Origin: Saprospiraceae bacterium
Lineage (GTDB): Bacteria; Bacteroidota; Bacteroidia; Chitinophagales; Saprospiraceae
Direction of reading: 5' to 3'
Length of the DNA: 7,247 nucleotides
Assembly: GCA_013002475.1 (NCBI GenBank)
Contig: JABDJM010000384.1
Span: 1 to 7,247 of the forward strand
Shown: positions 1 to 6,628 of the stretch, in pieces
Layout: each line of letters starts with the position of its first letter
How positions within the stretch are numbered: the stretch's first letter is position 1
Program-made: the position numbers and the translations under genes
Notes under the pieces: generated by a model
Database searches by the model: none
Told to the model about the DNA's origin: nothing
Seen by the model: only the letters and a program-made list of their open reading frames with translations

Positions 1-3000
1 ATCCGACTCATATCCTTTCACCAACCGTCACAGACGCTTCATGTGAATTATCCACCAATGGAGCTATTGACCTTAATGTCACGGGTGGTACAGGCCCATA
101 CTCATTTACCTGGGATAATGGCTTAGCTCCTATGGAGGACCAGTCAGGTTTAGCCCCTGGAATATATTGTGTAACTGTTTTAGATGCGAGTTCCTGCGAG
201 GTGAACACATGTTTTACCATCGGTTTTGGTGATCCGACTCATACCCTTTCACCAATGGTCACAGATGCTTCATGTGAACTATCTACGAACGGATCTATAG
301 ACCTTAACGTTTCCGGTGGATCTGGCCCGTATTCATATACCTGGGATAATGGCTTAGCTCCTATAGAGGACCAATCAGGTTTAGCGCCCGGTATATATTG
401 TGTAACCGTTACCGATGCGAGTTCTTGTGAATTAAGCACCTGCTTTACAATAGGCTTTGGTGATCCGACTCATATCATAACACCATCCATCACAGATGCC
501 TCTTGTGAACCTTCAACTGATGGAGCAATTGACTTAAATATCACCGGTGGAACTGGCCCTTATTCATTCAACTGGGATTCTGGCTTGCCACCTGTAGAGG
601 ATCAATCAGGCTTGATGGCTGGAATCTATTGTGTAACTGTAACTGATGTTAATTCTTGTACAATAAATACTTGCTATACAGTTGGATTTGGAGACCCTTC
701 TCATAGCATAACATCTTCTATCACTGATGCATCTTGCGAGCTATCAACAAACGGTGCCATTGATATTGGAATTACCGGAGGAACTGGCCCATATTCATTC
801 AACTGGGATTCTGGCTTAGCACCTGTGGAAGATCAATCAGGCTTGGCACCAGGAGTTTATTGTGTAACTGTTACTGATGCCAATTCTTGTGAAATAAATG
901 CTTGCTACACAGTTGGATTTGGAGAGCCTGCTCATACTGTAACTCCAAATATTACAGAGGCTTCCTGTGGAATTGCCGCGGATGGTTCTGTAGATCTTTT
1001 GATTACAGGTGGGGTCGGACCATTTACCTTTACCTGGGATAATGGATTACCCCCTACAGAAGATCAATTCGGATTGACAGCTGGTACGTACTGCGTTACA
1101 ATAGAAGATGGTACAGATTGTATGATAGATGAATGTTTCATAGTCCCATCAAGTGACCCGGATCATTCAGCAACATTTTTGACTAATAATGCTTCCTGTA
1201 ATGGAGCTACTAACGGATCTATAGACCTTGCAGTTACCGGAGGTACACCCGGATATACTTACAGCTGGGATAATGGATTACCGCCAACTCAGGATCAATT
1301 TGGCCTGGGAGCCGGCATATACTGTGTAACTATTTCAGATGCCAATCTGTGTGATATAGATCTATGCATAACGGTTGATGAAAACCCTGCACCAATTGCT
1401 ACGGCAGACATTACAAACCCAACTTGTAATGGGTTTACTAACGGGACTATTGATTTGACCGTAACAAGTGGAGTTCCACCCTACACCTACAATTGGGGTC
1501 TCTTTGGAAATAATGAAGACCTCTTTGGTATCGGCGCTGGAACATACAATGTTGTAATCAATGATGCTGCGGGCTGTTTCATATCACAAAGTTTTACCGT
1601 AATAGAACCTACAGCACTTTCAGCAACAACATTTGCAACCCAAGTAAGCTGTTTTGGTGAGGAAGATGGTGCCATCGAACTTACCGTTTTGGGAGGCACC
1701 CCACCTTATTCTTATAACTGGAATAATGGTGTTGGAATGGTTGAGGATCCTGTGGATATTTCTGATGGACTATATACAGTGACTGTAACGGATGCCAATG
1801 ACTGTCAGATTTTATCAACAGTTGTTATTACTGAGCCTACTCCAATTATTATTGATGCAACGGTTACAAATGAAACCTCTGCAGGAGCAGCGGATGGATC
1901 TATTTCCGCCTCTGCAAGTGGAGGAACGCCAGGTTATGTATTTACCTGGGCTCATACTGGGTCTAATAACCCGAACCAAACAAATCTTGCTGCAGGAGAT
2001 TATTTCTTGACAGTAATGGATAATAATGGTTGTATGGAAGAAGCCATGTTTACTATCTCTGGTCTCGATCCTCTAGAAGTTGTTAATGTTGTGATCACTG
2101 ATGCTGGTTGCGACGCAGCTGGGGATGGAATTATTGATATCAGTGTGGTGGGTGGCCAGGTTCCTTACACCTATGCATGGAGTTTTAATGGTGAAACCTC
2201 TCAGGATCTTCTGAATGTTCCTTCCGGAGCTTATTCGGTGACCGTTTCTGATCTAAATGGAAATCAAACGATCGGAGGACCATTCATAGTCGGTAGTACT
2301 GCCGATATCACCTATAATGAAACTCATACGAATACATCTTGCGTAGATGTATTCGATGGAACCATCAACCTCGCAATTACGGGGGGAAGTGGACCATACA
2401 ATGTTAACTGGAACAATGGCCTCTCTGGCACAAATTTAAACATGCTGGCGCCGGGTGTTTACACACCGACCATTATCGATTCAGAAGGTTGTATGGAGAT
2501 CGGAGTTGGTATTACCATTCTGGGCCCATCGGAAATTAGTATTGAAGTATCCAATGTAATAGATAATGAATGCCATAATGAAACCGAAGGTTCAATTACC
2601 CTTAGTGTTACAGGTGGTACACCAGATTATTTCATTGGATGGGGAAATTCAGGGACGGGTCTTACCATTAATAACCTTGCGGCAGGAACCTACACGCCTA
2701 CGGTCACAGATGACAACGGGTGTGTGATGATTGGCCCTGACATTGTGGTAAATGAACCCGCTCCAATTATTGCTCCACCAACGGTAACAGATGTTTCCTG
2801 CTTTGGAGCAAATGATGGAAGTATTGACATTAATCCTACCGGTGGTAATGGAGGCTTCACTTATTTGTGGAGCACCATGGCAATTACACAAGATCTGAAT
2901 GATGTTGGGCCAGGGACCTATCTGGTGACAATAACAGATTTTATTGGTTGTCAAACGATCCTGGACCCAATAGTGGTAGATGGACCAGATGATATATTCC

Positions 3001-5303
3001 TAGATGCAGACGTGGATGCTGCTTCTCCTTCAAATGATGATGGTTTAATTATCGTTGATGTAACTGGAGGAGTTCCCCCTTATACCTACAACTGGGTGGG
3101 AGAAGGAGGACCCTTTGGAAGTACTAATGTTCTTCTTGGACTTGCGAGTGGCGAATATTATCTCACAGTAGTTGATGCGACCGGATGTTCGGCAGAGGAT
3201 TCTTATGTTGTTTCTGGTAGCCTTGGGATAAATGGTATCGTTACTGATGTTAGTTGTTTCGGTGCCGACGATGGTTCTGTTGAGCTTCTTATTTCTGGAG
3301 GAGTTGAACCTATCGGATACCAATGGTCTAACAATAGCTTTGGTCCTAGCCTTTTAGATGTGGGTCCTGGAGAATACTCCGTAACAGTTGAGGATTCTAA
3401 CGGGATCCTTACAGCAGCTTCCTTTACCATAGAAGAACCTTCACAAATACAAATTTCAAGTATTTCTGTAACCCCTGAAACCGGGCTTGGTTGCAATGGA
3501 AGTATTGATATTCAGGTAGAAGGTGGAACACCACCATATTCCTACGTATGGAGTAACGGTGATACTGATCAAAGCCCGGAAGATCTTTGTAAAGGAGATT
3601 ACGAAGTGGATATCATTGATGCCAGGGGCTGTGTAATCACCTCAGAATTAATAACGATAGATGCTGCTGATATCAATGTGACAAACTTTGAGGTCATTAC
3701 TACCCCTTGCTTTGAGGGTGAAAATGGTGAGGTTTGTTTAGAGTACTTTGGAGGATGCGGGCCATACTCAGTAATACTTGACACAGGGAACCCTGTGGTG
3801 GACCTGGATGGAAGTATTTGCTTTGACGGGATATCTGGCGGAGATCACCTGGTTACAATTGTGGACAATGAAGGAGAAATAGAAACCTATTCATTCTCTC
3901 TTTCTGAAACGGAACCGATTGTCGCAACTAGTCAGATCTCAAATAGCTCTGATGCTATGGATTGTGATGGATCAATAAACTTAACTGCAGGCGGGGGCAC
4001 AGCTCCTTATACCTATCAGTGGAGTCATGGTCCAAATACAGAAGATGTAACCGGACTTTGCCCCGATCTTAGTCCGTATAGTGTCACCATAACCGATGCA
4101 AATGACTGTGATTTTGTTTTGGGTGATATGAATGTTGTACTGGGAATTTCAGTTGTTGCAGATATAATTGATGCTTGTGAGTTAATGGATTGTGATGGGA
4201 TGATTGATATCACACCTGTTGGGGGCACAGGGAGTTACTCTTTTGCATGGTCTAATATGGAGATCACTGAAGATATCTTTGGCCTTTGTGGCGGCACCTA
4301 TACAGTGACCATTACAGATGGACAGGGTCTAGAATTCCAGCAATCATTTACGGTTGATGCTCCAACTGCTGAACTGCAGGTAAACGGCACAACAACAAAT
4401 CCATCAGGTGGCGACAACGGATCAATTGAAATTACAACCAGCGGTGGATATGGCGGCTACACCTATTTATGGAGTAATGGTCAAACTACTGATGATATCG
4501 ATAATCTGGCACAAGGAAGTTACACGGTGACTGCGACGGACCAGAATGGATGCTTTGCTGTTGAAAGCTTCACCCTTTTTGGAGCGCCAGCCACGGTTAG
4601 TTTCATTCCTGAAATCCCAAATTGTACTGGCTTTTCTGATGGATGCCTCGAGGCTAATCCGGTTGGAGGAACAGAGCCATACGATTATGTCTGGAGCAAC
4701 GGAGGTACTGCACAAAAGATCTGTGCCTTGTCCGCCGGTACTTACTCCGTTACGGTAACAGATGCCAATGGCCTGATCGTGATCAATGAATTCGCACTTC
4801 TTGATCCTCCACCAATTACAGTTGTTATTGAAAATCTTGGGGATAACAGCCTTCTTGCTAATGTGGCAGGAGGAACTACACCCTATAATTATAATTGGAA
4901 CACTAGTGGAGGTGATACAAGCTCTCAGGTTGATAACCTTGCACCAGGTACCTACGCTGTTCTTGTGACTGATGCCAATGACTGTACGGGAACAGCAAAC
5001 TTTGACTTATTCCCTGAAGGAGATTGTGACGATACAAGGAATATCATCACACCCAATAATGATGGTGATAATGATGAATTCATAATAGTATGCGCATACC
5101 AATTCTTTGATTCTGAATTGGAGATCTACAATCGCTGGGGTCAGCTAGTCCATGAGACCACTGGTTATGATAATACATGGAATGGAATTGACCTTGATGG
5201 CAATCCCCTTCCTGAAGGAGGATACTTTTACGTATTCCGATATACAGATGTAGGTACAGGTCGTACCCTCGAGAAAAAAGGACATATAACTATACTACGT
5301 TAA
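1..5303 (+). CDS. Giant SprB-repeat surface adhesin with type B type IX sorting domain (5' partial)
   Basis: The frame is already open at the left edge (first full codon at 3) and ends with TAA at 5301-5303, so the true start and signal peptide lie outside the window. The Met at 132 is inside a repeat. About 1,766 residues are visible. They form 22 consecutive units of 71-81 residues with the SprB-repeat signature: a Cys, then DGSI(D/E)L, GGT.PY.Y.W, a (A/G)GTY.VTVTD strand and a second Cys. The last 94 residues are a gliding-motility-associated C-terminal domain (NIITPNNDGDNDEF, then IYNRWG and PEGGYFYVF). In known relatives such as SprB of Flavobacterium johnsoniae, such proteins cross the outer membrane by the type IX system and act in surface adhesion or gliding. 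The repeat region is extremely acidic, with only three Lys/Arg residues before the C-terminal domain. The product is most likely an extended cell-surface adhesin; its ligand cannot be read from the sequence. A PorP/SprF-family gene follows 26 bp downstream. Family assignment is firm; the gliding role is inference. Confidence 0.95.
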   Translation, partial: PTHILSPTVTDASCELSTNGAIDLNVTGGTGPYSFTWDNGLAPMEDQSGLAPGIYCVTVLDASSCEVNTCFTIGFGDPTHTLSPMVTDASCELSTNGSIDLNVSGGSGPYSYTWDNGLAPIEDQSGLAPGIYCVTVTDASSCELSTCFTIGFGDPTHIITPSITDASCEPSTDGAIDLNITGGTGPYSFNWDSGLPPVEDQSGLMAGIYCVTVTDVNSCTINTCYTVGFGDPSHSITSSITDASCELSTNGAIDIGITGGTGPYSFNWDSGLAPVEDQSGLAPGVYCVTVTDANSCEINACYTVGFGEPAHTVTPNITEASCGIAADGSVDLLITGGVGPFTFTWDNGLPPTEDQFGLTAGTYCVTIEDGTDCMIDECFIVPSSDPDHSATFLTNNASCNGATNGSIDLAVTGGTPGYTYSWDNGLPPTQDQFGLGAGIYCVTISDANLCDIDLCITVDENPAPIATADITNPTCNGFTNGTIDLTVTSGVPPYTYNWGLFGNNEDLFGIGAGTYNVVINDAAGCFISQSFTVIEPTALSATTFATQVSCFGEEDGAIELTVLGGTPPYSYNWNNGVGMVEDPVDISDGLYTVTVTDANDCQILSTVVITEPTPIIIDATVTNETSAGAADGSISASASGGTPGYVFTWAHTGSNNPNQTNLAAGDYFLTVMDNNGCMEEAMFTISGLDPLEVVNVVITDAGCDAAGDGIIDISVVGGQVPYTYAWSFNGETSQDLLNVPSGAYSVTVSDLNGNQTIGGPFIVGSTADITYNETHTNTSCVDVFDGTINLAITGGSGPYNVNWNNGLSGTNLNMLAPGVYTPTIIDSEGCMEIGVGITILGPSEISIEVSNVIDNECHNETEGSITLSVTGGTPDYFIGWGNSGTGLTINNLAAGTYTPTVTDDNGCVMIGPDIVVNEPAPIIAPPTVTDVSCFGANDGSIDINPTGGNGGFTYLWSTMAITQDLNDVGPGTYLVTITDFIGCQTILDPIVVDGPDDIFLDADVDAASPSNDDGLIIVDVTGGVPPYTYNWVGEGGPFGSTNVLLGLASGEYYLTVVDATGCSAEDSYVVSGSLGINGIVTDVSCFGADDGSVELLISGGVEPIGYQWSNNSFGPSLLDVGPGEYSVTVEDSNGILTAASFTIEEPSQIQISSISVTPETGLGCNGSIDIQVEGGTPPYSYVWSNGDTDQSPEDLCKGDYEVDIIDARGCVITSELITIDAADINVTNFEVITTPCFEGENGEVCLEYFGGCGPYSVILDTGNPVVDLDGSICFDGISGGDHLVTIVDNEGEIETYSFSLSETEPIVATSQISNSSDAMDCDGSINLTAGGGTAPYTYQWSHGPNTEDVTGLCPDLSPYSVTITDANDCDFVLGDMNVVLGISVVADIIDACELMDCDGMIDITPVGGTGSYSFAWSNMEITEDIFGLCGGTYTVTITDGQGLEFQQSFTVDAPTAELQVNGTTTNPSGGDNGSIEITTSGGYGGYTYLWSNGQTTDDIDNLAQGSYTVTATDQNGCFAVESFTLFGAPATVSFIPEIPNCTGFSDGCLEANPVGGTEPYDYVWSNGGTAQKICALSAGTYSVTVTDANGLIVINEFALLDPPPITVVIENLGDNSLLANVAGGTTPYNYNWNTSGGDTSSQVDNLAPGTYAVLVTDANDCTGTANFDLFPEGDCDDTRNIITPNNDGDNDEFIIVCAYQFFDSELEIYNRWGQLVHETTGYDNTWNGIDLDGNPLPEGGYFYVFRYTDVGTGRTLEKKGHITILR
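3..1157 (+). repeat. Five near-identical 231-bp tandem coding repeats (units 1-5)
   Basis: Five in-frame units of exactly 77 codons lie at 3-233, 234-464, 465-695, 696-926 and 927-1157. Units 1 and 2 differ at about 10 of 77 residues and share 26 identical bases at 108-133 and 339-364. Units 3 and 4 form a second close pair, sharing 26 identical bases at 567-592 minus six at the left arm: the clearest match is 561-586 with 792-817. Both offsets are exactly 231. Unit 5 is more diverged. Each unit carries Cys at unit positions 14, 56, 65 and 70. The array probably continues left of the window. The pattern fits recent tandem duplication or gene conversion at this end of the gene. Confidence 0.93.
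1158..5018 (+). repeat. Diverged SprB-like repeats (units 6-22)
   Basis: Seventeen further units follow in frame without linkers. They start at 1158, 1386, 1608, 1836, 2070, 2298, 2526, 2757, 2985, 3222, 3438, 3666, 3909, 4146, 4362, 4587 and 4806. Unit boundaries were set by me at the residue before the recurring Pro (or its equivalent) opening each unit. Lengths run from 71 to 81 residues; unit 17 is longest, with about six extra residues between the central strand and the SICFDG segment. Nucleotide identity between neighbours is lost, but the DG-S/T-I, GG..PY, W and GxY positions remain. Each unit is probably an Ig-like beta-sandwich, giving a long stalk. Cysteine placement changes in an ordered way along the array. 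Confidence 0.9.
5019..5300 (+). other. Type IX secretion type B C-terminal sorting domain (CHU_C / gliding motility-associated)
   Basis: The last 94 residues match the type B C-terminal domain family: ITPNNDGDNDEF, an ELEIYNRWGQLV strand, a YDNTWNGIDLDGNPLPEGG turn and a final KKGHITILR. In this family the domain directs passage through the type IX system, and for characterised type B cargo a PorP/SprF-family partner is needed, often encoded next door, as here. Two Cys (GDC near 5025 and IVCAY near 5085) may pair within the domain. Base composition and charge shift sharply here: seven Lys/Arg residues in 94, against three in the preceding 1,672. Confidence 0.93.
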
Positions 5304-5329
5304 TCCAAAAACTGAAAAACGTCTTTGAC

Positions 5330-6247
5330 ATGAAAAAAATATTTCTCTTTTGTTTGATGTTTGGTTTAGCAGGTTTCGTCCTTGCTCAGGAAGAAGCTGT
5401 CTTTTCCCATTACACAATTAATCCAACCCTCGTGAATCCTGCAACGGCAGGAATGGATAGGGATAACCATCACATTTTCCTCAACCTAAGATCCGGGTGG
5501 ACCGGATTTCCCGGGAGTCCAAAAACCTACTCCCTGAACTATAATGGAGCGGTCGGAAATATGCTTGGCCTGGGGGCGATGCTGTATTCTGAAAACATAG
5601 CGGCATTGACCAGATACCGGGCACAGCTCTCCTATGCTATTCACATCGAATCTGGGGATTACAAATTTGGAGGTGGTGTTTCAACTGAGATCCATCGGAC
5701 CAGAGTTTCAGATAATAGCGTTACGGACAATCCAACGCTTTATGAACTTGGAGACGATCTCCTGATGGAAGCCACAGATGGATTTAGTGAGTTCGATGCA
5801 AGTCTGGGTTTTTATACCCGGTATCAGGATCAACTCTACTTTGGGGTTTCATTTCCCAATCTGGTTCGCTCCAGATTGGATAACATTGAAGGGCTTGATT
5901 CCCAATTCAATTTTATAGCTGGACTCGGAGGAGAGTTTCAAATTCCCAATAATAAGATCAAGATCCAACCAAGTATTCTGATCAGACAAGCCAGAAATGC
6001 GCCCTTGTTTACTGATTTGAACATGCTCGTTTCATTCTTGAATGAGCAGTTAATTACTGGCCTAACCTACCGGATTGGTGGTGGAGGTAATCTTGGCTTC
6101 AATGTTGGAACAAAGTATAACTCAATCCGATTTCTATACACCTACGAGATCTTTTTGGATGAATTCCAAAATTACAACGGAGGAACGCATGAAATATCAA
6201 TCAACTTCTTGATTGAAAGAACACAAAAGGATCCTGGAAAGCGGTAG
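5330..6247 (+). CDS. PorP/SprF family type IX secretion outer-membrane protein
   Basis: The product has 305 residues, a normal length for the family. Residues 1-19 are a signal peptide (MKKIFLF..., ending FVLA before QEE). The mature N-terminus carries the family hallmark: FSHYTINPTLVNPATAG, then SGWTGFPGSPKTYSL, followed by alternating beta-strand segments suggesting an outer-membrane barrel. It closes with the typical YNGGTHEISINF strand and then about ten extra, mostly polar and basic residues (ERTQKDPGKR). Members work with type B cargo proteins: SprF is needed for secretion of SprB in Flavobacterium johnsoniae. The 26-bp gap and shared strand indicate co-transcription with the upstream adhesin, so this is most likely its dedicated partner. 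The start at 5330 is preceded by an A-rich stretch without a Shine-Dalgarno site, as is usual in Bacteroidota, and gives a complete signal peptide. Family membership is clear; partner specificity is inferred from position. No symbol is given because the family has many paralogues. Confidence 0.95.
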   Translation: MKKIFLFCLMFGLAGFVLAQEEAVFSHYTINPTLVNPATAGMDRDNHHIFLNLRSGWTGFPGSPKTYSLNYNGAVGNMLGLGAMLYSENIAALTRYRAQLSYAIHIESGDYKFGGGVSTEIHRTRVSDNSVTDNPTLYELGDDLLMEATDGFSEFDASLGFYTRYQDQLYFGVSFPNLVRSRLDNIEGLDSQFNFIAGLGGEFQIPNNKIKIQPSILIRQARNAPLFTDLNMLVSFLNEQLITGLTYRIGGGGNLGFNVGTKYNSIRFLYTYEIFLDEFQNYNGGTHEISINFLIERTQKDPGKR

Positions 6248-6287
6248 AAGAAACAAAAGAAAAAATTAACAATTGGTTTTTGGGATG

Positions 6288-6327
6288 GCCTCTCTTTACT
6301 TAGGTAAAGGGGGGCTTATTTCTTATT
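6288..6327 (+). terminator. Intrinsic terminator after the adhesin-PorP/SprF unit
   Basis: A 12-bp stem pairs 6288-6299 (GCCTCTCTTTAC) with 6304-6315 (GTAAAGGGGGGC). All positions pair, two as G-U wobbles, around a TTAG loop. A T-rich stretch (TTATTTCTTATT) follows at 6316-6327. It lies 41 bp after the PorP/SprF stop codon and should end the two-gene transcript. Confidence 0.85.
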
Positions 6328-6612
6328 GATGGAAATTCTTTAATGGAAAACCCATTCCTTTCTAGCACTTTACACATGATTTTCAATTGTAAGCTATAAT
6401 TACCTCATCATGGGTATGGTGTTGCTTGTGATAGTAGGATACTTTTGTGCCAACGGATTAAGGAACGAATCAACCACAAATCCACTGCGTTACCAACGCT
6501 CTTCGGGGCAAGACAAAAACAAAACTTTAACACAACCCCCCTCCAGAAAACAAAAACTGTCCCTGAGGGATAAAGCGAAAAACAAAAGCTGTGAGCAAAT
6601 AATATTTAGCTC
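6328..6612 (+). other. Non-coding spacer and leader between two transcription units
   Basis: I see no convincing gene here. The left part (6328-6420) is AT-rich, with only a minor inverted repeat (AATGG 6342-6346 with CCATT 6352-6356). A candidate promoter follows at 6422-6447. The remaining stretch is rich in A and C and has several short hairpins: GCGTT 6487-6491 with AACGC 6495-6499; a competing cUUCGg-type hairpin at 6498-6509; and TCCCT 6560-6564 with AGGGA 6566-6570. It ends in the larger hairpin at 6585-6620. An open frame at 6410-6826 crosses it but looks spurious. No tRNA, rRNA or known riboswitch fold is recognisable by eye. Confidence 0.6.
6422..6447 (+). promoter_or_regulatory. 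Candidate Bacteroidota promoter (TTG ... TAnnTTTG)
   Basis: TACTTTTG at 6440-6447 is a full match to the Bacteroidota -7 consensus TAnnTTTG. A TTG at 6422-6424 lies 15 bases upstream, shorter than the usual spacing of about 17-23 bases, so the -33 element is weak. The site sits after the upstream terminator and before the next gene. Transcription would begin near 6453, leaving a leader of about 160 nt. Confidence 0.45.
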
Positions 6613-6628
6613 ATGGCTTTATTTTTTT
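6585..6628 (+). promoter_or_regulatory. Terminator-like hairpin covering the start codon of the third gene
   Basis: AAAGCTGTGAGC (6585-6596) pairs with GCTCATGGCTTT (6609-6620) over 12 bp with two G-U wobbles, around a 12-nt A/T loop. One A and seven T residues follow (6621-6628). This is the form of an intrinsic terminator. However, the right arm contains the ATG at 6613-6615 of the downstream reading frame. It could be an attenuator or start-codon-masking structure, the end of a short leader RNA, or coincidence from an AT-rich start region. Confidence 0.5.

Noticed and set aside
132..134. ATG at 132 as the start of the large gene
   Set aside because: The frame is open and encodes a clean copy of the repeat from position 3. 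The Met sits in the middle of repeat unit 1, where sister units have Ile, Val or Thr.
8..439. Two similar minus-strand open frames (8-220 and 239-439)
   Set aside because: They are antisense images of repeat units 1 and 2; their similarity to each other only reflects the 231-bp repeat.
3..1157. Regular 231-bp periodicity as a CRISPR or satellite array
   Set aside because: The period is far too long for CRISPR, there are no unique spacers between conserved repeats, and every unit is in frame and matches the SprB-repeat protein pattern.
2649..4715. Several minus-strand open frames of 60-100 codons inside the adhesin gene
   Set aside because: They lie wholly within the strongly supported repeat-coding frame, have no family motifs, and are explained by codon bias on the coding strand.
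6369..6400. TTTACA ... TATAAT as a sigma-70-type promoter
   Set aside because: The spacing is 20 bases, longer than optimal, and Bacteroidota housekeeping promoters use TTG/TAnnTTTG rather than the E. coli -35/-10 pair, so the box at 6440-6447 was preferred.
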